DNA of 64,000 nucleotides from Codonopsis lanceolata. Taxonomy: Eukaryota; Streptophyta; Magnoliopsida; Asterales; Campanulaceae. Below, in pieces: positions 12,089 through 21,995 of this stretch (positions within the stretch are counted from its first letter, which is position 1; each line of letters opens with the position of its first letter). The stretch covers positions 99,041,502 through 99,105,501 of the forward strand of contig CM028381.1 of the NCBI GenBank assembly GCA_013146195.2. Reading direction: 5' to 3'. The notes under the pieces were generated by a model. That model made no database searches. It worked only from the letters and a program-made list of their open reading frames with translations, and had not been told where the DNA came from. The position numbers and the translations under genes are program-made.

Positions 12089-12153
<65 letters not shown>
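12089..12153. repeat. (AT)n microsatellite
   Basis: About 65 bases of uninterrupted AT dinucleotide. Confidence 0.95.
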
Positions 12154-12155
<2 letters not shown>

Positions 12156-13282
12156 TCAAGAAATTTCAATTTAAGAGAATTGCAAATAATTTTTTGGGGA
12201 ATGCCAATAAAATATTCTCTTCTTTTGTCCAACCTAAGAAAAAAAACCTAATTATTTCAATAAAACCCTCCATTTATCTCAATCATTAAGAACATTCAAG
12301 TGGAGCCCTTGCTTGGCATATGCTCTATATGTTCACCTAAATAGTTGTTGTTTAAAAAGTTTAATAATTAAGTAAATAATTACACAGCTAAAAGTGCATT
12401 TTAAAAACTCCCCCCCCCCCTCCAAGGGGTGGATAGACATGTATCATACCAGTGTCCATGTACACCATTGAGAAAAAAAAATATGGGAGTAGATTTATAG
12501 TTTTTAACAATTGGACCCCTCCAAAATTTTCATTGGACCCCTCTCCTCCTAAGTCAACTAGTGTCATGTCACTATCTCACTCACTCTCTTTCCCACTGTC
12601 ACCCTGTAGGCTGTGGCCTTGCCCCCCACCGAGTACCGATACTCCCTCCCATTCTTGGATTCTATCGATTCTCCATTTCTCCCAACTCCCAAATCCTATT
12701 CCCTTCCCACTACCCACTTCCCAGAGAGACGGAGCCAACTAAAGCACTCAGCCAAGTGCCCAATAGCTCAAGCCAAGTGTCGCTTCCTCCCTTGCCAGTT
12801 CCGCCCGCCCTGCCTGTGCTGGCAGTTTGCCACGACGACACCGCCACCAGTCCCGATCAAATCTGGAGATCTGCTTCACTACTTGAACACCAGTTAACAT
12901 TATTCTTGGATCCGCCACTGCGACAAAACCCCATTTTAAATATGTTAATGATACAATGTTGTATTATAAATCATTAGATGGTTGACAACTAAACGACCCT
13001 CATTAAAAGTTGTTGGACCAGTCTAGTCCAGTAGATTGTAACTTAGGGGTATACATGATTCGATTTGGTTTGGTTTTGTGGTTATATTAAAAAAATTAGT
13101 TAAATTAACCAACATTAACAATAAAAATAAGATGTTAATTTGAAATTAACATCAAACATTATAAAATAACTTATTAAAAGTAAATTATTAAAAATAAAAC
13201 AATTTAAATTCCAAAATAAATACAAACAATTGAAGAAAAAAAAGTCATCCAACAATCTAGATTTGGTTTAGTTTAGTAACTA

Positions 13283-13307
13283 ACACACACACACACACAC
13301 ACACACA
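13283..13307. repeat. (AC)n microsatellite
   Basis: Twelve uninterrupted AC units. Confidence 0.95.
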
Positions 13308-13584
13308 TATGAATGACAAACTCAAGGGCCTACATTATGCATACTAGATGGTCTAATAACTCACAATAATTAACAAATGTTATATAATATATATTATATA
13401 ATAAATAATAATAAATATACAGGTAGATTTGGTTTGGTTCGCTATTAGAAACCTTGAACCGGATGGTTTTTCAATTTTTATAATCGAAATTAAACAGTTT
13501 TGAACTAAAACCGAACCAAACTGAGTGTATCCCCTTTCTTGCATGCTCCTGACCTCCGATATAAAAGAAAGCTACATATATTTT

Positions 13585-14243
13585 TGATCACGCCACAAAG
13601 ATGGGGTGACTAAGCCGGTAGTCCACGAATGGACCTGAGCCGACGTGTCCGTAGTTTGATGGTCACGCGGTATGGGTACCGGAGGTACACCCTGCGGAGA
13701 GTCAAGAATCGTAGATGTGCCTGAGCTAGTGCTCCCTTAAGCTTCCGGTGAGTGTTTTGATAGTAGTCTCTTTGTGTATCTTGTATGTAAATGCTCTTTG
13801 TTAATCTTAGAATGCAAAGTAAATCTTCCCTTTCTTGAAGGGAAAGGTTTCCTTTTATAGTAGCTTAGATTTGAGATCATGAGTGGCCTGGGGGTCCCCG
13901 ATGGTGGACTGCCCCCGGCTGCTTGCCGCGCCTCGAGTGGTTGCGTGTGACGTGCCAATCAGAAGGGCCTAATGAGCCGATAAGATATGGCGGCTTGAAT
14001 GGCTTGCCCAGTTCTTGTGGGGAAGACAGCTGGATGCTATGTACAGGCTATGGTCAGGTCTATCCAACCATAGAAGAGTTGTCGGTCGAGCATAAGTGGT
14101 CCTCGCTCGTGTGGTCGGGTGGTTGATGGTCGCCGATGATGATCGGCTGGTTGATGGTCCTCGGCCCTTGGTAAGACCTATCTCGATCTGACTGGAGTCC
14201 ACGTGGTCGTTCCACGTAGGGGGACCCAGGTCGGGTCCCTTCA
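13585..14243 (-). repeat. 3' LTR of the Tat element
   Basis: In element orientation it begins TGAAGGGACCCGACC directly after a purine tract and ends GTGGCGTGATCA, so the termini are TGA...TCA, over 659 bp. A minus-strand TATAAAAGG lies at 13859-13851. The left end is the best TG/CA fit rather than proven, since the 5' LTR and target duplication are not available for comparison. Confidence 0.65.
13851..13859 (-). promoter_or_regulatory. TATA box of the Tat LTR
   Basis: The minus strand reads TATAAAAGG inside the LTR, the expected position for the U3 promoter that drives the genomic transcript. Confidence 0.55.
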
Positions 14244-14262
14244 ATAGCCCCCGAGTTTCCAA
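14244..14262 (-). promoter_or_regulatory. Polypurine tract region of the Tat element
   Basis: On the minus strand the sequence just before the LTR reads AAACTCGGGGGCTAT. The G-run is the plus-strand priming site that normally abuts the 3' LTR. Confidence 0.55.
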
Positions 14263-14679
14263 GTATGAGGATTTATCCTTAGCTTGGAAAGTATAGTCGA
14301 ATATTATGCGCAATTTGCATGTCACTGGTCTTCGCCATGTTTCCTCGGTATTTCATTTATTTATGTTTGTGGCCGCTTCTCGATTTTGACGATTGGTTGC
14401 TCGTTTTGCTGAAGACGATCACTTTGATGTCGAGGATGCATGTAGGAGTTATTAGTGGAATTTTCCTAGAAAATTGGTCTGTCGTATGCATTAAATGCAC
14501 GGTATACGAGGAGTCATAGGTAATCATTGTAATTACTTTTCATAAAATGTGACGGCGTCCAATTATCGAAACGTCGTCGGTTTGCAGTCATTTCGTGTAT
14601 GCTGCTCGCCACGTGCCGGCCAAATAACGCTTAGGTAGGATCCGTGTTTCTTGGTCCTGCGACCTGTCATCCAAGTTTG

Positions 14680-14688
14680 TATAAAAGG
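14680..14688 (+). promoter_or_regulatory. TATA box of the antisense ORF
   Basis: TATAAAAGG on the plus strand, 428 bases before the antisense ORF start. A pyrimidine-rich leader follows, with a possible 5' UTR intron (CACAG/GTACTC to TTTGCTAG, about 15040-15088). It indicates that the antisense ORF has its own promoter, opposed to the LTR promoter. Confidence 0.55.
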
Positions 14689-15107
14689 TCAGAATTTTCG
14701 GCTTCTGGTTCACTCTTTCTTTTCCCTCTCAAAATTTTCTATTCTCAGTGACTGTCGAAGGCTTCAAAAACCCGAACCGCTACTCTTTCATTTCTCGCTC
14801 CTCCCACTGCTTGTTTGTCTTATAATCTTAGTTTCCGTGTTCGCACTCTTCCCCTCTTCCTTTTGATACAAATTTCGTAGGTTTTTGGGTCCATTTTGAG
14901 TGTTTTCTGGTTTTGTAGCTTTTTCCGGTGACCTCTGCTTTTTCCGGTACACCGGAGCTAACCTTTCGGTGTTTGTCCCTTTTTCAGATCCTCGCTCAAT
15001 TTCTCGTTTCTTGCTCGCTCCCGCTTTAATCCGCTCACAGGTACTCATTCCCTTTTTCTTCGCTTAAGTCGCTTTTCAATTTGCTAGGTTTCTAGGGTTA
15101 GGCTTTT

Positions 15108-18067
15108 ATGAACCCTGTTCCTTCTGCCCCCACATTTACCCCGAGTGAGACCTCTTCTTCTTCCTCGCCCAATTCTTCTACTGCTTTTAAGCCGAATATG
15201 AGAACCAAGAATATTAGTCCGGATCCCGACTATGCCCGATCGCCGGAGACGAACAGGTTATACTCACAAACCAATGGAGCTTGGTCGCTCGTGAAGCCGA
15301 GCGAAGCGATGACGTTACTGGTCGATGGTGGCTACAACATGAAAGGTCTGCCTACTCTTCCCGACGAGAAGTAAGTAGCCAGGATATCGCCGGGCACACA
15401 TGTTGGTTTATGGGGGATAAGACTAAGGCGCTTAGGTACCTCTTCAATCAATACTATCGGGAGATAGTTGCCCAAGAGATAGTTGAAGCGAACAAGGCCC
15501 TCGCTGTTGAGAAACGATGGGAAAGTTCCTCGGCTGCTGCCCAGGTCGAAGAGGGCTCAGTAGAGGCCGACGATGCTCCTCCCGCTCGTAGAATACTAAG
15601 GGAGTGGAGGAATAATGTGTGGCCGAGTGACGTAGACAGCTGGGACGAACAATATAATCACAGTCGGAAGAGATTCCGGGGATCCGCCCCCCACAATTCA
15701 CTGGGTATGGACGAGCTTCGGGGTATGCGAGATAGAGTAGGTTTTTATATTTCCTTTTTTGAGGCGGGTCTTCGACTGCCCCTCGACCCTCTTATCTACG
15801 AGCTACTTGAAGAGGCAGGTGCTCACCCCCTCGACCTCTCCCTCAACTTGGTCCGATATTTAATCTCTTTTGCTGCTTGTGTTCGGATGCTCGGGTTCGA
15901 GCCGACCTTGCCCCTCTTCAAGACTTAGTTTGCGGTGACAAAGTCTTTGAACCGTCTCCAGTGCAAACACCACAATCGAGGGATCAACTTGTTCGCCAAG
16001 CCTCCCGGGAAAACGGGGCACTGGAACGAGAAAGCTTTTTTGGTTGAGAGTAAGTATGGGTGGAACTTCCGGGTACCCCGACTTTCTGCTACTAAAGTTA
16101 AGTCACTCACTCCGGTCGGGACTTTAGACGAGTACGAGGAGTCCGCTCGAAAAGCCATTGAGGACTTTTTCGGAGTTCGAGGGATTGGACCTGCCCGAGT
16201 ATTCTGCTAGAGCTCGATCAGTGAGGACGAAGTTCTTTTGAGGATGGTCGGTATGTCGACCAAGAAATTTGAGGGGCTGAGCATCCGATGCAAGGTCCCC
16301 GAGTATATTCAGTACCCTGGATGGTCGATGCATGAGGGTAACAAGTTTAAGTTGGACTGCCCTCAATGCAAAGACAAAGTATTCGATCTTGAAGGATGTG
16401 GAAGTATACACTATTACTTCGTCACTTTTTATCTACTTTTATTTTCTTATTATTCTTCATTAACTATGTGCTCGTTCTAACTCATTCCTTCATTGTTTCA
16501 GATATGATCGTTGATATAGACGAGCTTTCGGGCAAGACGGCCAGGCAGGGCCAAGGGGTGGTTCGTTGAAAAATTCTAAGGGAAGCAAAGGCTGATCCCA
16601 GGAAAGCTTACCCCTTGCCCACTAACGAGCAGGGGACCGGGTCATCGGCCATTCCTTCCACCACGGCCCCTCGCCGAGCGCCTGCGAAGGTCGTCCCCAG
16701 GGGAAAAAGTAAGCCCCCGGCCCCAGCAAAGAAAAACACTGAGCCCGTGGTTCCTGCTCCCACTGCCCAGCCTGCCTCTGTTGAGAGTGCTCCCGCCCTT
16801 CCCCAAAAGAAAAGGCGAATAATCGAGGATGTTCCCGGGGAGGAGGAACAAAGTGTGGAAGAAACGTCTGCCCATCCCTGGCGACAAAAAAGGGGGCAGG
16901 TTGTGTCCTCTTCGGCCAGCGAAGAGACAGTCCCGTGGCACAGGGACGATTTTGTGGCCCCGACCACCAGAGCAGCTGGGATCCAGCTCGCTAAGGACTT
17001 CGCAGACGTGCCAACTCTGCAGAATTTTGACGTTTCCCGCCGAGACTCCCCCTAGCCCTGGCCGGGCAAGGGTTGGTTGTCCGGGCTCAGGTGAGGCATA
17101 TGGTTGGCGTTGTCAATTCCTTGCCTCCCGCTGAGGCCATAGGACGTATTGGGCTCTGCGTGAGTGAGGTAAACTCATCGCCTCTTTTGCTTCTTCATTT
17201 TGGGTGTACTTATTACTAATATATATTTTGTTTTCTGTAGCTTTGCTCTTTTGTATCCTCGTTGAGTACCCGAGCCGACCAAGCTGCAACCGAGGTCAAG
17301 AAGTTAAGGACTAAATCCCAGGCCGATCAAGATGAGATCGAGCTCCTCCAGGGTCAGGTGGCTTCTCTGGAGAACGAACAGGCAAAGGGAAAGACCCAAC
17401 TTGAAGAGTCTTCGGCCAAAATGGCCATTTTGATCAAGAAAAGTATTGGGCAAGCTCGTGGCCGTATGGCCGGTGAAGAAGGCCAAGCCAAGAGAAGGCC
17501 AAACAAGCTGAGGCGAGGGTTGCCCAGGCCGAGCGAGAAATGGCCGAGTTGAAGGCCAAGGTTATTGACTTGGAAAGGCGGGTTGAGGATGCGAAGACCA
17601 CAACTTTTGAATCTTTCAGAGGGACTGAAGTATACAACAAGGAGATCGTCCTTTACTACGAACGGGGAGTTCGCCATATGCTTTGAGTGGCCGCTGCTTC
17701 GGGGATGAGTCTCGACACCATAATTGAATGGGGTAGTGAAAATTTCATCGGCGAGGCTGCTCGGGAGGGCCATGAAATGATCCCCTTCGAAAAAGACGAG
17801 CTGGAGATGTTACATGCGAAGGACGCCAAGTATAATTTGGAAGAATGGGTGCCACCCACCCCCTGGTCTCTGGACGTTTTGGCCCTAATGAAGGCCGTGG
17901 AAAAGGGCGAGGAGGTGGATTTTGACCGTGAGCTAAAATTGAGGCAGTTCATGGGCGAGGGTGAACATTCCAACCGTGCTGAATTTGAAAATGCATCAAT
18001 AGCCGCCGAGCAACATGGTCTTCCCTCTCCTGCTCGTGATGCCGAAGTGGTCGATCTGTCCGAGTAG
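15108..18067 (+). pseudogene. Antisense ORF of the Tat element (gypsy-type 'transposase' domain), broken
   Basis: It runs opposite to pol. It starts MNPVPSAPTFTPSETSS; a frameshift near 15375 leads into a long frame containing GFYISFFEAGLRLPLDPLIY, the signature of the 'putative gypsy type transposon' domain (PF04195) known from Tat antisense ORFs. Two introns are visible: 16404-16501 (GTATAC to TTTCAG) and 17169-17240 (GTAAAC to CTGTAG). The middle is Pro/Ala/Lys-rich with a KKKRR-like nuclear signal, then comes a coiled-coil region (about 17260-17640). The end is VVDLSE plus a stop. In-frame stops at 15926, 16208, about 16567 and about 17683, plus frameshifts, make this copy non-coding. The function of the family is unknown. 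Confidence 0.75.
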
Positions 18068-18306
18068 TTCTTTAGGTTTTCCTCGCTGCGTCGAGTAGTA
18101 CCAGGCGTATGTGCCTATGTTCCAAAACAATTTTTGTTTTTTCCTTAACAATTTTTTGTTGTTGTCTGTCTTGGTCGTTTTATGGTTGGATGAATTTATA
18201 CGAGCTGTTTAAATGTTTTTCAAATTTTGTATACTTGTTATTTCTTGTTTATTTATTTTTTGAATAGTCGGCTATTTCTTCGGTGGTTATCTTCGGAACT
18301 CTCCCT

Positions 18307-18480
18307 CCTCCGTACGAGGATGAGAATGAGCACTTAGCTCATTTATCATTTTTGATGGCCTTCCTCGTGTTCCGAGGATGAGGTCTTTCTCCCCCTCCGT
18401 ACGAGGATAGGAATGAGCACTTGGCTCATTTATCATTTTTGATAGCCTTCCTCGCGTACCGAGGATAGGTTATATTCTCA
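18307..18480. repeat. 87-bp tandem repeat, 2 copies
   Basis: CCTCCGTACGAGGAT recurs at 18307 and 18394. Both units share ATGAGCACTT, GCTCATTTATCATTTTTGAT and GCCTTCCTCG. It lies between the antisense ORF end and the integrase end, the usual place for subrepeats in Tat elements. Confidence 0.85.
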
Positions 18481-18570
18481 TCTCCGTTCGAGAATGGGAA
18501 TAGGTAGGAACACTTGTTTTTTGGATAAAACTTGTCATTCATTCAACTTGTGATCTTTACAAAATTTACA

Positions 18571-19845
18571 TCAGTGATAATATGCCTTGAGATGATCTGC
18601 ATGCCAAGGATTCTTAAAAGGTGTACCGTCTAGTTCGGCCAACCTGTAGGTTCCTTCCTTCACAATGCTAACTACTCGAATGGCCCCTCCCGCCTGGGAT
18701 AGCTTGTTTCTTCCGATCTTCCTGCCCGTTGCTTCAATTTTCCTTAAGACCAGGTTTCCAATTAGGAAAGCTCTTGGTTTTACTCTTTGTCGTGGTGAAT
18801 CTTTGTAAGCTTTTTGTAATTGATCATTCCGAAGCCCGCCTCTAGTCGCCGAGGTTGTCCGTGATCGAGCCCGACAAGTCGCTTTGTTGTTGATCAAAGA
18901 AGGTAACCCGAATGGTAGGGAGAGCTAGTTCAATTGGTGCCATTGCTTCTGAGCCATATGTTAGTGCAAACGGGGTTTCACCAGTAGATCCCCGTATTGA
19001 TGTTCTGATTCCCCACAGAACGTTGGCAGCTGCTCTAACCAGCTTCCCTTTTTCTCATCTAAATTCCGCTTTAAGGCATGCATGATCTTCTTATTTCCTC
19101 CGCTCCGACCATTGCCTGTGGATGGGCTACCAAGACATCTCTTGCTTAACATTCACCTCTATCACAATTTGTCAATTTTTTGGAAAACTGAGTGCCATGG
19201 TCGGAAACGATCATCCGAGGGAGTCCGAAACGACAGAAGATCTGTTCATAAGTAAATCTAACCGCTTGATCCTCGGTTATGCTAGCAAGTGGCTTTGCCT
19301 CTATCCATTTGGTGAAGTAATCGACGGCCACAATCACATACTCGCACCTATGTTTTTCTTTGGGGAAGCGGACCAATAAGGTCGATTCCCCACATGTCAA
19401 AGGCCATGCTGCGACTACTGGGTTTGCAAGACCGAGGGTAGTCGTGGAATGTTCGCGTATCTTTGGCACTTGTCACACTTCCTTACATATTCTGTCGTGT
19501 CTCTTCTCATGCTCGACCAATAATAGCCATGAAAGTTCATTTTGTCCGACAGGGTCCTCGGACCTGGGTGTCCTCCACACTCGCCCTCATGCACTTCGAC
19601 CAACAAATATTTTACTGTCTCTAGTCGTATACATCGAAGGAGAGGTTTGGTGTTAGATCGTTTGTACAGCATGCCCCCGACAACCGAGTATCTGCATGCT
19701 CGGTTCTTGATTATTTGGGCTTCACTTTTTTCCTTCTGGTAGAGTGCCTTGCTCGATATATTTTTATGTCGCCGATCCAACATCTTGAGTTTCAACGACG
19801 ACCATAATCTCCTCCCCGGCCGATAGCCGATTTTGAGGAACATGA
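18571..19845 (-). pseudogene. Tat integrase, frameshifted
   Basis: From right to left: an HHCC zinc domain with VHEGECGGHPGPRTL and YVRKCDKCQRYA; a catalytic core with YVIVAVDYFTKWIEAKPL and FGLPRMIVSDHGTQFS (second Asp of D,D-35-E); then a frameshifted stretch corresponding to VAHPQ-NG and the Glu region. The C-terminal domain contains RAFLIGNLVLRKIEATGRK and ends WHADHLKAYYH followed by a stop. This is the integrase of a Tat-type gypsy element, which inserts the cDNA into the genome. At least three frame changes separate these blocks. Confidence 0.88.
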
Positions 19846-20383
19846 GTTCAATGTTAGAGGAACTTCCTCGCCCGAGGATGCGATCTTGGAGAGATAATCA
19901 CCGAGAATTTCCTCTCTCAAGATTTGCTCCAGCTCCCAATATTTAAAGAGGGTCAACAATTTTTGTGTCAATTGTTGGTATTTGGCCAATATTGGGTGAT
20001 TTTCTTCGTATTCGCCCAGTATCTACTTTACCACCAACTGGGAATCACTGTAAATCACTATATCCTCGGCCCCTAAGCTTAGTGCGAGCTCAATTCCAGC
20101 GATCAAGGCCTCATACTCTACCGATTGTTCAAGTTTTGAACTGAATCTCAAAGTCATATCCAAATTTCTCCCGATCCGAATCATCGCCGAGAGCCGCTTT
20201 TTCTCTCCTCGCAGATCCATCCACCTAACAAGGTCCAATATGAAGGAGGACTTTTTTTTGCTTGCTCGCCAGACGTGGTCGCTTTTGGTCGCCGAGGTGA
20301 TCTCCCCCGAGGCTTTCTTGCCTGCCTCCCTCGGCCGAGTGAACGAGGTTTCGACGATAAAATCGGCCAGACTTCGTGCTTGA
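19846..20383 (-). pseudogene. Tat RNase H domain, frameshifted
   Basis: The minus strand shows EYEALIAGIELALSLGAED followed by IVIYSDSQLVV. These are the conserved Glu and Asp blocks of the archaeal-type RNase H found in Tat polyproteins, here with the tail MAKYQQLTQKLL. The N-terminal catalytic block is degraded. RNase H removes RNA from the hybrid during reverse transcription. Confidence 0.8.
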
Positions 20384-21400
20384 TCATTTTCCCCGCTTCA
20401 TAGTTGATATCATACCCCGAGAGCTTCTACCGACCATTTCAAAGATTCTCGCCTCGCCATATCGGGCTTTGTGCATGATTTTCCTTAGAGGAAAATTGGT
20501 GTACACTATAATCGAGTGTGCTTGGAAGTAAGCTTTAACTTTCATGCAATGATAATCAAAGCGAGAACCAATTTTTCGACCTCTAAGGCCTCCCTTCAAC
20601 GCCTCCGTCTGCTAAGTGAGAGACATAGTAGATTGGTTTCGGATGTTGCCTTCCTTCTCGATCAAGCATCAAAGAACCGTAGAATCCGAGCGGCCAAATA
20701 GATGTATAACTTCTCCTCTCGTACGGGATACCGAGGAGTGGTGGTCACCCCAATATTCCCCGAGCTCCTCAAAGCCTTGCGTACAACTCTTCCTTGTCCA
20801 TTCAAATTTTTGCCTCCCTTTAAGACCTTAAAAGAAGCGGGCAGCTTTTTTCACCGATTTGGCGATGAAGAACCGAGAGCAAAGGATTCGAATTCATCGA
20901 GTTGTTGGACATATTTGATCGAGGATGGTATATCCATGGTTGTTAAAGCTTTTATCTTCTCTCGATTGGCCTCAATTCCTCTTTCATTTACCATGTGTAG
21001 CCGAGGAACTTCCTCTCTCGTTATTCCGAATGCACATTTAGAGGGTTGAGCTTCATTTTGTTCTTCAGACTCGAGAAAGTTTCGCAAGTCTTTGGCGTGG
21101 TCTGAGTGCTTTGTTTTGATAACCATGTCATCAATGTAACCTTCTACATTTCGCCCAACCTGTCCCCGAACACTTTATTCACCATTCTCCGTATGTAGCC
21201 CCCTGCTTCGAGGCCAAAAGGCATCATTGTAGCAATACAACCCCATGCCGCTCAACGCTGTATGTATCCGGTCACCAACCACATCTTGATTTGGATAACC
21301 CGAATATGCATCTACAAAATCGAGAATTTTGTGCCCCGATATGGAGTCCAAAGTTGGTCGATTCCGGTAATGGATACCAATCTTTCTGCAAGCTTTATTT
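20384..21400 (-). pseudogene. Tat reverse transcriptase, truncated at the gap and frameshifted
   Basis: Recognisable blocks from right to left are GHKILDFVDAYSGY, MGLYCYNDAFWP (a corrupted GLYCYKVMPFGL), YIDDMVIKTKHSDHAKDLRN at about 21141-21080 with the catalytic YIDD, and PSKCAFGI. Each lies in a different frame. The fingers region that would come before NKAC is lost at the N gap. Confidence 0.85.
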
Positions 21401-21500
21401 NNNNNNNNNNNNNNNNNNNNNNNNNNNNNNNNNNNNNNNNNNNNNNNNNNNNNNNNNNNNNNNNNNNNNNNNNNNNNNNNNNNNNNNNNNNNNNNNNNNN
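21401..21500. other. Assembly gap (100 N)
   Basis: Exactly 100 N, the conventional placeholder for a gap of unknown size. It cuts the Tat reverse transcriptase. The sequence on the other side is unrelated AT-rich DNA, so the missing part of the retroelement lies in the gap or the join is wrong. Confidence 0.98.
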
Positions 21501-21739
21501 TTTTTATCATTATTCAGCTTAATATGCAATGTTTAAATTTAGAAATTTTAAGTGCTTTTGAAAACAAAAGTAAATCTAAATTTAGTTTTTAAAATAAAAA
21601 TAAAAAAATTATAAATTAGCCACTACCCATGCCTACGACATTTTTAGATTAAAACCAAAAAAATTCTTTTTTTTAGTTTTTTTTATATTCTTATCATAAC
21701 TAATGCTACTTTTTCTTATAATTGATTAATTATAAAATT

Positions 21740-21880
21740 GGTTACCAAGAGGTCTTTATTTTTAATTGGTTACCAAGAGGTCTTTATTTTTAATTGATTA
21801 CCGAGAGGTCTTTATTTTTAATTGGATACCAAGAGGTCTTTATTTTTTAATTGTTACCGAGAGGTCTTTATTTTTAATTT
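21740..21880. repeat. 28-bp tandem repeat, 5 copies
   Basis: GGTTACCAAGAGGTCTTTAT and variants (GATTACCGAG, GGATACCAAG) start at 21740, 21768 and 21796 and continue to about 21880, each followed by TTTTAATT. Confidence 0.9.
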
Positions 21881-21995
21881 TTAATTTTAGACTCTTTTTA
21901 AAACATGATTAAATCATATATTGATTTATTTAAATATTTACACCCTCCATATCGACATTCTCCCTCGCTCGCTGCCAAGATACTACAAAGACTAG

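Larger units (their letters stand above)
11736..13584. other. Intergenic DNA, no gene recognised
   Basis: AT-rich sequence with an (AT)n array at 12089-12153, a C-run near 12410-12420 and an (AC)n array at 13283-13307. A less AT-rich block at about 12540-12980 has overlapping open frames in all three plus frames (Pro/Ser-rich). No family or splice pattern is recognisable there. I see no gene. Confidence 0.6.
13585..21400 (-). mobile_element. Tat-lineage Ty3/gypsy retrotransposon, 3' part
   Basis: Running right to left on the minus strand, the order is reverse transcriptase, RNase H, integrase, an 87-bp tandem repeat, a region carrying a long antisense ORF on the plus strand, a polypurine tract and the 3' LTR. 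The antisense ORF between pol and the 3' LTR, together with tandem subrepeats there, is characteristic of the Tat lineage of non-chromodomain gypsy elements. The 5' LTR, gag, protease and the start of RT are missing because the copy stops at the 100-N scaffold gap. All frames carry indels. Confidence 0.85.

Noticed and set aside
12452..12977. Overlapping plus-strand open frames of 94-138 codons
   Set aside because: They are Pro/Ser-rich in all three frames because of base composition, with no domain and no splice or promoter context.
15444..15701. Minus-strand frame within the Tat antisense ORF
   Set aside because: It is the shadow of the plus-strand GFYISFFEAGLRLPL-type coding region, as are the minus-strand frames at 16608-16967 and 17354-17973.
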